From Apus apus (lineage: Eukaryota; Chordata; Aves; Apodiformes; Apodidae): a stretch of DNA of 64,000 bases. The notes under the pieces were generated by a model. The model was not told the DNA's origin. It saw only the letters and a list, made by a program, of their open reading frames with translations, and ran no database searches. The position numbers were made by a program, and so were the translations under genes. The stretch is from NCBI RefSeq assembly GCF_020740795.1, contig NC_067295.1:1426501-1490500 (forward strand). The letters are read 5' to 3'. Positions 1-12,600 of the stretch are shown here, in pieces. Position 1 is the stretch's first letter, and each line of letters opens with the position of its first letter.

Positions 1-29
1 AGAGTCACTTCTGGTCTTTTCCAACACAG

Positions 30-643
30 GCCAAAACCCTGTCACGGATCCTACTTGATACCTGAAAACTTCCAGCAGAGGAACATCCAGCTGATCCAAT
101 CCATTAAAGAATTCCTCCAAAGTGATGAGTCCAAGTTCAACAAATTTAAGACTCATTCTGGGCAATTTAGGCAGGTGAGTGGGCAAGAGTCTTTGAATCC
201 CCCAAACTTTCCTCTGTGGGAAAATGAATCCCAGTGAGATTATTTTTACATCTGTATTTTTTTTCCTCATTATTCCAATTCCCCTTGCCCTGCAGGGGCT
301 GATTTCTGCAGCACAGTACTACAAGAGCTGCCGAGAGCTGCTGGGAGAGAACTTCAAGAAGATCTTTAACGAGTTGTTGGTGTTGCTGCCAGACACAGTC
401 AAGCAACAGGAACTGCTTTCTGCTCACAACGATTTCAGAATCAAAGAGAAACAAAGCTCAAACAAACCCAAAAAGAACAAAAAGAATGTTTGGCAGATGG
501 ACTCCAGCTCTGATCTCGACTGCTGCATCTGTCCCACGTGTAAGCAAGTGCTAACCCAGCAGGACATTGTCACCCATAAAGCTTTGCATATCGAGGACGA
601 GGAGTTCCCTTCCCTCCAAGCAATCAGCAGAATCATCAGTTAG
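30..643 (+). CDS. ZNF598: ZNF598, C-terminal two exons (partial gene)
   Basis: ZNF598 is the E3 ubiquitin ligase that recognises collided ribosomes and ubiquitylates 40S proteins eS10 and uS10 to start ribosome quality control. Only the 3' end is in the window; the RING and N-terminal zinc fingers lie upstream. I see an acceptor before 30, exon 30-174 with a GTGAGT donor, and a last exon 296-643 ending in TAG. Lengths fit in phase (145 nt, then 348 nt). The first exon carries the segment LIPENFQQRN, and the second carries SCRELLGENFKKIF and VLLPDTVKQQELLSAH, which match the conserved C-terminal block of the family. The last exon also encodes a basic lysine/asparagine-rich stretch and a terminal CxxC...HxxxH zinc-finger-like motif (CICPTC then HKALH). 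The gene lies tail to tail with SYNGR3, as expected from human synteny. Confidence 0.93.
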
Positions 644-657
644 CTTTTCTGAAGACC

Positions 658-663
658 AATAAA
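658..663 (+). terminator. Proximal poly(A) signal of ZNF598
   Basis: A canonical AATAAA lies 15 bases after the ZNF598 stop codon, followed by a T/CT-rich stretch. It would give a very short 3' UTR. Confidence 0.7.
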
Positions 664-1986
664 AGTCTCTCTCTATGAATATGCACTTTTTGGGATGTGG
701 TTTGGCAGCGTAGAGTGGGGCGGGTTGGGTAGTGGGGTGATTGTTAGTGTCCTCCCAGGGGTGGTCATAATGCCCAGGGGTCACTGGACTAATTAACACC
801 CAAAGTCTGAGCTTCCCAAATGCTGGAGAGGAGTGGGGCTGGGTGGGCAGGGCAGGCAGGGGGCACCCTGCTCCTGCACCCTGCAGTGACTGAGGAAATG
901 CTTTCTGATCTGCAGACTGACAGAGGACACAGGAGGGGAATAAGCAGCTGGTTTGGGGGGTTTCTTTCTTTTTTGGGGGGCCTGGGGGAAGATTGTGAAT
1001 CACTGAAATGAATGGAAGCAAAACTGGCTTCCCTAAGAATATTCTGGGTTTGTGTGTGCTGTTTCTGTGCCCAGGGGGTCTCAGCAGCCAGGGGTACTTC
1101 CCCAGGGAGGGGAAAGCTGCTGCTCAGACATGTGTGTGGCTGTCCCAGCTGTGTGGCTGTCCCAGCTGTGTGGCTGTAGCCATGGGGCTGCTTCTAGAGC
1201 AAAGAGAATTCCTGTCTGAGATGTGAATCCATCCTCCTACTTGAAGAGCTGGACTGGTCTGTGCAATGAGTTGAACATGAGATTTGCAGCCACCTCTGAC
1301 CTTTGCTGTGCCATGTTCTTTAAAGAGTCCTTTTCTAGCACTGCAGGGTCACTGGTGACCCCAAGGCCTTCCAGCCCCCTAAAGCACACTTCACATCACT
1401 TGATTTCAGGACTGTCATCTTCCTCATGCCTTGGCTGTTTCAGGTGGTAGGTCCAAACAGCAGCAGCCTGGGCTGCTCTGCAGGGCCTTGAAGTGAAATT
1501 AATTTATGTAATTTTTAGTGAAAGAACACTGCATCATTTACAGGAAGTTGAGCTCAGAGTGTTGCTGACGAGCTGCTCCTTTCCTTACCCTCCTTTGTGC
1601 TTGCTGCCAGGCTGCAAAATGCTTTTGGTTTCCTTTTCTGAATAATTGAGACTGGTTGGAATACCTGAGCATGTTGTGCTCAGCCCAGGGGCTGGGGGAG
1701 GATCCCTGCATGGCTGTCCATGAAGTGCATGAGTTCGTGTTCCTGGGGAGCAGGGCAGGTGCTCCCCTCCTGCCTGCAGCTGCCCAGGGCCTGTCAGTGC
1801 TCAGCCCTTCCTGCCTCTGCTTCCTCAAGTCCAGGGGAACCAAAATACGTGTTCTCTGCAGGAGAACCCTCAGTCTTCCCTCTGCTCCCAATTGCTCTGG
1901 TGGCAGTTCCCAGCAGGCAGAGGCTGCTGGGTGTTTCCTCCAGGGCTGATGATGCAGTTTCCTTCTTCCTTGTGCTCACCTGGTTC
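664..1986 (+). other. ZNF598 3' flank, possible extended 3' UTR
   Basis: No coding signal is supported here. The stretch contains a short three-copy 17-base repeat at 1133-1177 (unit based on tgtgtggctgtcccagc). It ends in a second AATAAA at 1987-1992, so it could be an alternative long 3' UTR of ZNF598. No splice structure was recognised. Confidence 0.4.
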
Positions 1987-1992
1987 AATAAA
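1987..1992 (+). terminator. Distal poly(A) signal, + strand
   Basis: AATAAA in the context ttcaataaagtgtc, followed by a run of T and C. It is the best + strand candidate for the distal end of the ZNF598 transcript and faces the SYNGR3 poly(A) signal 55 bases away. Confidence 0.5.
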
Positions 1993-2047
1993 GTGTCACC
2001 ACCTTTTTTTTTTTTTCCCCCAGGCCCTTTCTGTTTGTTTTTAACTC

Positions 2048-2053
2048 TTTATT
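2048..2053 (-). terminator. Poly(A) signal for SYNGR3 (- strand)
   Basis: TTTATT on the + strand reads AATAAA on the - strand (TTCAATAAAGAGTT). It is the last good - strand signal before the ZNF598 3' end. Other - strand AATAAA sites, for example near 5184, could serve shorter forms. Confidence 0.5.
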
Positions 2054-5000
2054 GAAAATAAGTTGCAGTTGGTACACAGACACTGAAAATACATCAGCAC
2101 AGGTTGTTCTCTCAAAAGATATTTTCATATATATAATATATACAAAAGTTGTAAACATTTTAAACTTATTTCCATACACAGTCCACTCTATACTACAATG
2201 CACAGAAGATGAGTGACAGCTGCAAGTCGTTGAAGCGGCCTGCTCAGACAGAGGTATCTGCAAAGAAAGGGAGATCTGCAAACCACATTTGGTGTCAGTT
2301 TGATGTTCAAACTCTGAGAGAATCTGAGGTTTAAATGCGTATTGCAACAAAACACAGCTGAGCTCGGGCTTCAAGTTGATACAGTGAAGGCTGGTTCTGA
2401 GCCTCACTGGTGGGGGGAGAGGGTCTTCTGCCACACACGGCTCCACCAGGTGACCTAGGAAAGGACTGGGAATAAAGCAGGACTGGGAGCTGGACCCATC
2501 CACTCTCAACACACTTCAGGAGAACAATGGCTGAAAGGAAGTCTGCACATCCACAGAGCAGCTTTTATAGGGAGAAATACTGATCCCACAGAAGTAATGA
2601 TGGGATTTACTAACGACCAGACAATGATCATGGGTTTGTTTTGGTGCCCTCACAGCTGCAGCAGCAGGACCAGGGAAGAGGAAGGCAGGAATCACCCTGT
2701 CACACTGCTCAACAGAAGTTGAAGAGCAATGCCCTGGTTGTCACCTACTGCTGAACTACGGGCTGAGGGGAAACTCCCCCGACAGAATGTCCAGGCAGGC
2801 CAGCCAGTGAAACCCCAACTGCTTGTAGAGACAACTTCAGGGGAGGCTCTGCCTGAGATACAGAAGCACCTCATGGGGGGAGATCTTCTATCAAGTATCA
2901 GTTAAGCAAAACTTCCACCCTGCTAGAAATAGCTTAAAATATTGGGGGGGAAAAAAATCCAATTCTAGCTAATCTTTTAATATGCTTAAAATAAATACAC
3001 AAAACCCATCGTGGCTAACTCCAGTGCTGAGAAGTATCTATGTGGTGGCAGCAGAGCCTCCTGGAGCAAGGTGATGGGGCCAAACACATCTCCAGGATTG
3101 TTTGAACTCTTTTACACCCAAATTTTACACACCAAATTTACACAGCAGCTTTGGTCAGGCTACCATGGCCCTGCCCTCCATGAGTTCCTGGGCTTCTGCC
3201 ACCTCTGGGAGAAGGGGGGTTTATTCAGCAGCTTGTGAGGCCAGTGTGGGGCAGGGGCTGGTGTGGGGCAGGGGCTGGCATAGCACAACCTCACAGCACA
3301 GTCCTGGCGTGGGACATGGGCTGGGGGGGCAGAGGGAAAGCTGCTGGTGCTGCTGCACCACGGGGGGATGCACAGGGAGAAAACAAGTGGGAGAAAGAAG
3401 TACGAAGGAGGATGTCAGGAATACTTGAACTTCGAAGAATATGCCACAGTTACACATTGATGGATCTAATTCTCTAACCATACACCTGCAGGTCATGTCT
3501 CTTTCCAGTCCATCCCAGTGCACTCAGTCTGCCTGACAAGGCACAGCACACCAAGGGGCTACAACAGCCTGGCATGGGCACTGCTGGCACTGAGGGCAAG
3601 GAGGGGTTGGTGGGCTTGCAAATACAGGATTTCCTATGAGGGGAAGGAGGTGGCAGCACCCACTGAGCTGAGGGCAGCACCCTGCCCAGCCTGCGAGCAC
3701 ATCGGAATTCCACGGAGCTCCACGGAGGGCCAGGAGCCCCACGGGCACTCGGCAACAGCCTCGCTAACAAACCAATGTTTTTTTGTTCAGGTGGGCAAAC
3801 CCTCTTGCCAAGGTGTGTGTGTGTCCTGGGCGTTGGTGACAGCTCGTCCCCTCCTGCCTGGCTGTGCCAGCCTCTGCAAGCAACCATGAACAGCAACTCA
3901 TGGTAATTGCCTGGACAAGCCGTTCTGCGGTGGCTCCTGCCCGGCTGCCTCCAGAGCCCATCCTTCCCAGTGCCACCTGCTGGGAATGACGTTTTTGGTG
4001 GCAGAGGGAACAGGGTTAAGCTTCTCTGAGGTGCCTGTTGGTGAGGTTGGATATGTTACTCCCAGCTCCGGTTTAATCAAGGAACAATCTGTCCTGCTTT
4101 CCAGACGCCAGGAAGCCTCTCGGGTGCCCAAGCCCCTTCCACCTCCTCCTCCTCCTCCTCTCCCGCCCAGCAGAACACAGCCAGGTCCCCACACGCTCAC
4201 GGTGCCACCTGCCAGCGAAGGGTAACACTGACTTTTGGGGAGCTGTAAAAAGACCTGGAGAAGAGCAGCGCTGCCTCCCCGGGGCCGACACGGCGCTGCA
4301 GTTGTCCCCGTGTCACCGTTGCTGCTCTGAGGGTCAGGCAGGGCTGGGGTGTGCGTGTCCCCTCCGTGTCCCTCTGCTGGCAGGGGGAAGTGGGCAGGAA
4401 AGAAAGGCAAGGCAGGCCTTGGTGAGCAGGGTCAGGGCTGTAATATTGCACAGGGTTACACGGGGGGACACGTCCCACATCGGACAGAGCTTTAGGTCTT
4501 TACGGTTACAAGAGAACTCTGGAACAGTTATATAGTTAGAAAAAATACAAGGTACTGAACGAACATTATCTCACATACAATCAATTTAAACATTTAAATT
4601 GATTATAATTTTGCTAAAATATTATTAACACAAGTACTGTTTGTGCTGCTAAAATCTCAGTGTTCCCTCTAAGGAAAATATTGCTACAGTTCTACCTTCC
4701 CTGCATTCAAATCCTTTGCCTTTTTTTTACCCCAGCAAGACTGACTCTAGAAAAAGGGCCACATAATTAAATCAGGCTTATACTGTACTGGGGGTTGGGT
4801 GTCCCTTGTTTGCTTCATGCAAGGATGTCCCACTGCTTGCTCAGCTCTGCTGGCATGGGCCACCTCCAGGTGTCCCTGGGTCACCCTCTTCTTTGCTCCT
4901 TGCAGCAGCTGAGCGAGTGACAGCTCTGATGAAGCTGTGCAGTGTCCTGCTGCTCCTCCTCCTGCCTCCACCACGGGCAGGGGGGCAGGCAGTGGGGCTG

Positions 5001-6670
5001 GGGGGTACCTGCCCCATCGTGTTGGACCTCAAAGTGGCGACATCCAGAGGGAGCGAGAGGAGCTCAGCACCAGCAAGGCCAACCCCTCGCTGCAAGTGTC
5101 ACTTGGAAAGCAGGGGATTCAAGTAACACTTTGTCCCTGACAGTGACCGCTCGTGCTGAGACGTGCTGCTCATTCATTAATGCATTTATTTGCAATTTAG
5201 CAGCAGGGATGAGCTCTGTTAATGAGGACTGAACAACTGCAGGATGGTTTTGCTACAAGGAGAGCTGGGGCAGCCTGGTAACTATTGCTTGTCACGAGGT
5301 GAGGAGAACTTGGTCAGTGTAAACCAACAAGATGAAAGCCCAGCTCCTGGCTGCAGAGAGCCAGGAATGCCGGAGATCTCTTGAGGATGGAGCTGCACCA
5401 GGGTGGTCAGGAATTCAAGTTTCAGCTCCTCTGCTCAGTCCTCAGTGACAAAGAGCCCAGCTCAGCTGCCACACAGGCAGACGGGCAAGGGAAGCAGGCA
5501 GATTCTTGACAAGGATGTATTGGGTTTTGCAGATTAAGTTGGTTTTTACCAAGCAGGAGTTTTGCAGCTGAAAGCCCCAGCTGAGCCTCTTCCCTGGGAG
5601 CTTTTCACTCACCCTCTGCTCCCACTATTTGCAAACCCGGGGCCATGAGCCCCCACCTGATGGACTTCAACGGCCCATGGAGTCTTTCCACTTCTTCATC
5701 TGAATTCCTCAGGTGAAATGTCTGTTCCCCCCTGAGGTTCTACTGCCAACAGATGGTGGCTGCTCCCAGTGTAAAAATACCAGCTCAATGCTGCTCCTAA
5801 TGGACTTGGAGCTGCCGAGATTCCCACTGCTTTGGTCTTGGCAGCTCTGGGTTTGAGTGTGAGGAACTGCTCAGCGGTGCCAAACAGAAACAATCTGTAC
5901 ATCTGCAAACTCTCCCAACCCCCTGGTGAAGAAGTAGAACTGCAACACGCCCTGTTTTCCACTGATCATGGGCTAGTCCTAATTAGCAGCCAACTATTGC
6001 TGAACTGCTTTCCAGTTTCAAACTAACTTTTTACATCCTCAACCCCGTTGAAGTGTAGAAGCAATATGGACACTCAAGATAGCCCTAACCCGCTGTGCCC
6101 CACCATGCCACTTGCATCCTAAGCTAGGTTTGAAACACCTGTCTTTTTGTACAGTAAATATATAAAAATAACACAGACCCCACTTATTTCTTTGTGAATT
6201 TGGCACTTTCCAGGGAACGTGGACAGGAAAGCTCTGCAGTGGGAGCACCACAGGGGACACCACCCACCCACCCTCACCATCCCAAGACTTATTCTGTATT
6301 AGCTCTGGAAGAATGAGATAAATAACAACAGCTCAGCTACTGTGTTTTCTAACAGGAAAGGGTATTTGGGGCTTTGCCAGGTGCTCAGCAGAGCCCAGTG
6401 TCAAGCCTCAGAGAGGACATTTGTTCACCTTTTGCCACGTGTCGGTGATGTGGTAGCAACCTTCCTTCCTACCTACCTTCCTTCTGACTTAGAGGGAACA
6501 CTGCTTTTAGGAAACCCTTGGACAGGTAAGACAAGAACCAATACCACCGTACAGAATTCACTGCACAACTAGCTAATAGTAAGGGACCCAGCACTGACTT
6601 GCCACATGAAGGAAATGGGACTGAATACATTTGCAATCAACCGGTCCCGGGCGCCGCAGGCCCCGGCCCC
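2054..6670 (-). other. SYNGR3: Probable SYNGR3 3' UTR
   Basis: This 4.6 kb stretch follows the SYNGR3 stop codon on the - strand and has no supported exon. It contains AT-rich islands (2100-2200, 2930-3000, 4530-4640, 6140-6200), typical of vertebrate neuronal 3' UTRs, separated by GC-rich DNA. A CCT repeat lies at about 4140-4160. The length is inferred only from the position of the last AATAAA; the true 3' UTR may be shorter with intergenic DNA after it. Confidence 0.4.
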
Positions 6671-9600
6671 TCAGTAGGCTGGCACTTGGTAACCTTTGGG
6701 GTTGGCCTCGGAGGTCTCGCTGAAGGGGGGGCTCTGGTAGGTCTCTGTGCTCTCGATGCCGCTGCCTGCAGGGTACCCGGGGTAGGCGGCGCCGGGCTCG
6801 GCTGGGAACTGGTCGGTGGCAAAGAGCGACATGTCGGTCCCCAGGCGGTATCTCTGCAGGGCCCGCCCCGCCAGTGCCACCTGCACAGAGGGAGGAGGGT
6901 TGGGGGGGTGGGAAGGACCCCGCGTCCCCCCACCACCTCCTGGGACCCTGCATCCCACACCAGGACCCCACATTTCCCAGGACTCCATGTCCTCGCTGGA
7001 CCCCACGTGCCCCACAACATGTCCTCGCAGGACCCTGCATCCCACCTGGCTCACGGCAAAGCCCTGAGCATCTGGGAGGGGGACACAGGGTTCCTACGTC
7101 CCCATTTGGGGGCCAGGACCCCCCAAGCATCCTTGGCTCCGCTCCATTATAGCTGAGAGCCAAACCAACCCCAAACCACAGCCCCTGCTGCTAAGGAAGC
7201 CATTTCTATGTGGCAGGTTGATCTCCCCAGAGCTCTGCCAGGGATGGGGGTTGCAGCCTGGGCTCGGGTTCCTGGCCATGCAGATTTGGCACCAACAAAC
7301 CCATCTGCTGTGGGCAGGGAAAGCTGCCGAGCCCTGGGCCAGCAAAATAGGTCAGTTCTGCTGGGACTCCTTCACCCCTGCCAGGCTGCCAGCATTCAGG
7401 ACACAAAGGGTGGGGAACGCGGGCGGCAGCGCTGCCAGGGCACCACGCTTGCTCTTATTTCAGGAGGTTTCATTAACAATTCAATTAGTTTAGACGTGAC
7501 AGGCTGGGAGGGGGGAAGAAAAATGCCCTCAGACACCCAGAGTGGCTCCCCCACCATGGGCTGAGTGACCGAGCACCAGGATGTATTAATGGTGGCAGTG
7601 GAGGTGCTGCTGGTGCCACCCCGCACCCCAGCCACCCTCCCTGCTGGTGGCAGGAGACCAGTGTCCCCACTGCCCTCCCGGGGTGGGAGCAGATGCCAAC
7701 AGATGGGGGACAGCATCCCAGCCAGCCTTCCTGGAACAGGCAGCAGCCTGGAACACAGCGAGGGAGAAGAGCTGTGGGGGAGCTGGGATTAAAAGAGATT
7801 CATGTGGATAATAACAGAGCAGGGAGCAGTTAAACTGGTGAGCAAACAGAGCCAGGCTGGAGCTGGAAAGCCTCAGACTGTCTTTTGCCCCAATTCCTTC
7901 AAGACCATATGGAATTAGTGCCTGTCTTGGGCACTCTCTGCCCAGGAAAAGCCACATGGTGGTGAGGCAGGGGCCATCCTGGCTCCTCCATCCACAGCCT
8001 CTGGAGTTGGAGCCCCTGGGCAGCACAGACACCCCAGGAATATGTGGGGTCCAGGGGCTATGGGCAAGGGGCCCCGTGGGTTTGACACAGCCCTGGCACA
8101 CATCCCTCTGCCCCTGTATGGCAGGGGATGAAGAGAGGCCAAAAGCAGGAGCAAAGCCCCTGCCTCTGGGGTGGGCAGCAGAGCAGCCAGCCTGGCTTCC
8201 TGAGGGTGGGCTGATGAGCCCGAGAGCTCCCAACCCCCCCTGCCATCCTGAGACCAGCTCATGGCAGGGATCTGCTCCTGGGGACTCGTTCACTTCCAGC
8301 CCAGCCACTCCTGGGGGTCTAACGAGGCCCTGAAATGAGGGCACCTCGTGACTGGTGACATGTTTTTGATGGGAATGCAACTTTCCAGCCACAGGAGAAG
8401 GACAAGTCTGGAATTCCCCCGTGAGAGGGGACTGAGCTGATGCTTCCTGGGTAAGAAACTGCAAGTTTCATCTTATTTGGAGCGACCGCAGGTTTCCTCA
8501 GTACAGCCCCTCACTGCCCACCAGGATTCACTTCTCCAAACCGTGTCCCAGATTCTCCCTCCCAGCTCAGTGCTGAGCAGGTTTCATTTCTCCTCTCCCT
8601 ACCTTAGCTCCAAAGCTGAACTCACCCAGACAATGATGGAGAAGAAGGAGAAGGTGATTGCTGCCCGGGCGGCATCTGCTCCTTGAGAAACTGCTTTGCT
8701 CATCGTCGTCCGCTGCCACTGGTTTGCTAGGAAGCAGAAGGCTACAAACCACAGGAAGGACAAGAAACCTAAAGAAGAAAGAGAGCTGGTCAGTGCTGTC
8801 CCTGCCCACCACCTTCTCTGCTGCAATACGCCCAGCTGGCTGGTGCAGAAACACTCTGCCATCAGGATTTTGAAACAGCAACAGTGACCCAGGGTGCCTT
8901 GGCCTGTGGCGCGGCCCCAAAGCGGCTGTTTTAAAAGAGGCTGATTTGTAACCACTGGAAAAAACAGGGATGCAAGGAACCTTGTAGGGTCACTCGGTGT
9001 GTTGCCTGCCCGAAGTTTAGCTCCCCTACATCTCAACCCGATCTCAGAGACCTAGAGGGACAGCCCACCTTCCCACGGATCATCAGCCCATCAGGATGAG
9101 CAGCCACACTGCCAGTCCCCTGGGACACCCGCTGCAAAGCACAGTCTGGCTGCAGGGAGAGGAAAGATGCTTCCTTCATTCCCTGTATCTTGCCCGTTGT
9201 CCTCGGGTGTGACACAAACTGCAGGCTTGGGCCCACGTCCCATGTGAGAGCACAGGGCTCTTGGCACATGAACCTCCCATCCCCAGCTGCCTCCCAGCCA
9301 CAGCTGAAGAAGACACCCTCCTCTTCCTCTCCTCTTGACATGGGGCTACCCACCCACCACCACCAAGCCCCAGCTTTGGCTGGTGTCATCCAAGGCTTTT
9401 CAAGAGTTAAAATGACATCATGCACATCCCCAGATGTGCAACAACTGTGCTGGGTATTGCACCACTGAGGTAAGTGAGACACCAACCCGCCCCAGGCCTA
9501 AACCATGAGCTTCTCCAGCCAGAAATGTCCACCTGGGATCACTTCTGCTGCCACCTGTGTGGACTTCTCACAGGTTTCGCTTTTCTCCTCCACATCCAGC

Positions 9601-12600
9601 TTTGCCTGGATCCTTGAGGAGGATTCCCACCCAGCGCCCTGGGGAAGCAGGTATTGCTGCTGACAGAGGAGATGGGGTCAGGCATGGGTGTTCTGGAGGT
9701 GTCTGTTGCTACCCATGGATTTTAACACCTCCCAGAGAGAGCTGAGCTGGCAGCAGGGAGGAGGCTACGTGTGCTGGTTCCAGCTGCAGCTGGAAACAGG
9801 CAGGGCAGAAGCTCTGCACCCGCAGCACACTGGGGAAAAAAGGAACACCAGGCAGCACTGCAAGAGCCAGTAGATAATGATCATTTTAGGGCCTGCAGAC
9901 AGCAGAGTGCAAACACCAGGAGAGCTACCTTACAGCCCTAATTACAGCCTGGCCCAGCAAGCACATGGCTACGGGAGCAGCTGGAGGAGCAGATGGAAGA
10001 GTCACAAATGCTGCTTGCACAGCTCGGTGGCCCTGCCTGCACCCCTGCCTGCACCTCTGCCTGCACCCCAGCATTGCCCACAGCCAGCTCAGTGGCTCTG
10101 ATCTGCCATGGATCCAAGGCACAAATCCCCTTCAAGCAAAAGTAACTTGTGGGTTAACATTTTTGTTGTGTCCCCCCATGACCCCCAGAGACCGCAACCT
10201 GCTGGTTGACATCTGCTTTGCTGGCAGCCACCACAAGGCTCCTGTTGACCTGGGCAGAGGGCCAGGAGTGACCTGCTTTTCTCACACCCCAGTCTGCAAT
10301 GCTCCCTCATACACAAGCGTGTCCCTCACCTGGGTATTTCCCAGATGCATTTTTAGCTTTCATATCAAAAGGAGCAATGGTGCAGAGATCACATATGGAG
10401 AGAAATGTTGCAATGAAAAAGGAGGGAACTGAGTGTCCCATCCTTGGTGGGGAGGGAAAAAGAAGGAAGAGAGTCCCACAGGAGATGTCTTCAGGGCTTA
10501 ATAACGCAGTTAACCATGGCAAATGGTGTGGGTCAGCTCTGCCTTCTGGCAGATTTGGTGCCTGAAGCTGCAGGGGGGTCCAGTGGGCTGTGGTCTCTGT
10601 ATCTGTGGAGGCTTCAGGTGCCAGGCACTTCATCTCTGCTGACATCTGTGCCTGTTGAGACTTCTGGGAGCAACCAACCAGGTGGCATCTCCCTGCGAGT
10701 GGGTGTACAGGCTGTGGCAGGAGGGCTGGAAGGCAGGGTTGGGGCAGCCATAATTCTAGCAAAATGAAGCAACAGGAATGGGATAAAATACACTGGGCAG
10801 GAACCCACTCTGACACCTCCTGGTGAGCGGAACCCATCGCTTGTCTGTGCAGCTGAAGGAGCTTTGCACACCAAGGGTCTGTGCAGCTCAGGGCTTGTGC
10901 CAGCACACACATCAATCCTGGGACAATAAGCTGCCAGGGCTGGAGGCAGAGCTGCACTGGGGGGTTCACCAGCACAGAACCCTGGGGCAAAACTGCAGCC
11001 TGTCCCCAGGGCAGAGCACAACCCCGGGGCGGCAGAGGCTGGGCACGGCAGAACCTGTTTCCTCCAGCTGACTGCTGGAGCCCATGGATGCACACACTGC
11101 AGGACAAGTGCAAGAGGGAAAGGAGGTAGAGATGGAGAGCAGAGCCATCCCACACCTGCCCAGCAGGGGAAGGAATGGCTGCGAGGAGGTGACGGCTGGA
11201 AGGATCACAGCCTTGCACCGTGACACGCAGCATCAGCCACAAGATGGATGTGATGTTCCCCTTCCATTTGAACTGAAGGGTTGCAGGCACCAAGCCCCAT
11301 GGAAGGGGCTGTAAATATCACCTAATGAGGGGTGGAGAATCCAGTACCATGGAAATAAACTTTCCAGCAAGGAGAGAACATCCTTAACAATGAGCAAGTG
11401 CAGGGAGGTGATGGCAGATGTTTTCATTTGGGACCAGAGAGCCATCAGCGACGCCTGTGCTGGATAAATCACCTTCAGACTTTGCTACCACAAGAGCCTG
11501 GAGATGGAGAACACCAGCTGCAAGCTCAGCCAGGCAACTCCCCCAGCAGCCGAGCAGGGGGCAGCCTCTCCCGGCTCCAGGCATCCTGTCTGTCCCTGCC
11601 TGCATGGATGAGCCTCAGGGAAGGGGCTCCAGACAGTGCAGAAGCCCCTGGGAGCCCCAGACCCCTGCAGGCAGAGGGGCTGCAGAGCTGTGCAAAAACG
11701 TGTTTGTTTGTTCCAAAACACACACACACATAAAGTGAAAACAGCCCCAGATGTCACGGATGAAATGACATTTGCTTGAGCCAGAAGCAGGAGATGTGGG
11801 AGGGTGAAATGTCCCATCTGCTCTCTGAGATGTGACCACCAACCCTCACTCCCCTGGCTGGCTCAGCAACTGCCTCTGGTTGCAGAAGTGACACAGAGGA
11901 GCAGCACACTGCACTGTCCCCACATCACCACACAGTGGCTTCCTTGCTGCTGCCTCCCAACTCATGGCTGGATGGGACAACCCATCTGCCACTCCTGTTC
12001 TCTTCGACTGAGGCACAGGACTCGTGCCATGCCGTGGGAGGAGAGGGGAGGACTCAAGCATGGAGGGCACAGCGATGACCCCGTGCTGCCCACGGAGCCA
12101 GCCTGGTCCTTCAGCAGCAGAGCAAAGCCAGAGACCTACCTGAAAAGCCCAGGTCCAGCAGGACGGCCCGTTTGCGGTCCTTCACGCTGCTGATCTGCTG
12201 GAAGTAGAGGTCCACCACAAAGAAGAAGATACAGCCAAAGAAGGCAATGAGACCCACGGCGATGCCGTAGCTGCAGGCACTCTCATTCTCATTGAAGATG
12301 CAGAGCAGCTCGGGGCCGTCCTTGTTCACGTAGCACTCGTTCACGATGGAGCCAAACACCACGATGGAGAAGATCTGCAGAAGGAAGGAGAAAACACAAC
12401 TTGCTGCTGTTTACATGCACCTCTGTTTTCCAACAGCAGCGTAATTGGATTCAATCTTGTCTTTGACTCCATAGCAACATGGCATTTGTTAAGACAGATC
12501 CTGACTCTCGCCTGGTTGGTGGCCCGAAGCAAAGTGCTGGTGATGGTACCTGGGTCCTCCCTCACTGTGAGCCCACCTGCCTATCAGTGGCTTGGCTTGC

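Noticed and set aside
1985-2512. A 175-codon open frame on the - strand at the end of the SYNGR3 3' region
   Set aside because: Contains the poly(A) signal, low-complexity ends and no known domain.
7586-8464. A 292-codon open frame on the - strand in SYNGR3 intron 3
   Set aside because: It is fully intronic, shows no family resemblance, and several overlapping frames in the same place are equally open.
10307-11293. A 328-codon open frame on the - strand in SYNGR3 intron 2
   Set aside because: No recognisable domain, no convincing splice or promoter context, and Leu/Pro/Cys/His/Gln-rich composition as expected from GC-biased intronic DNA. It is the longest intronic frame outside CpG islands, so it would merit one protein search, but I do not call it a gene.
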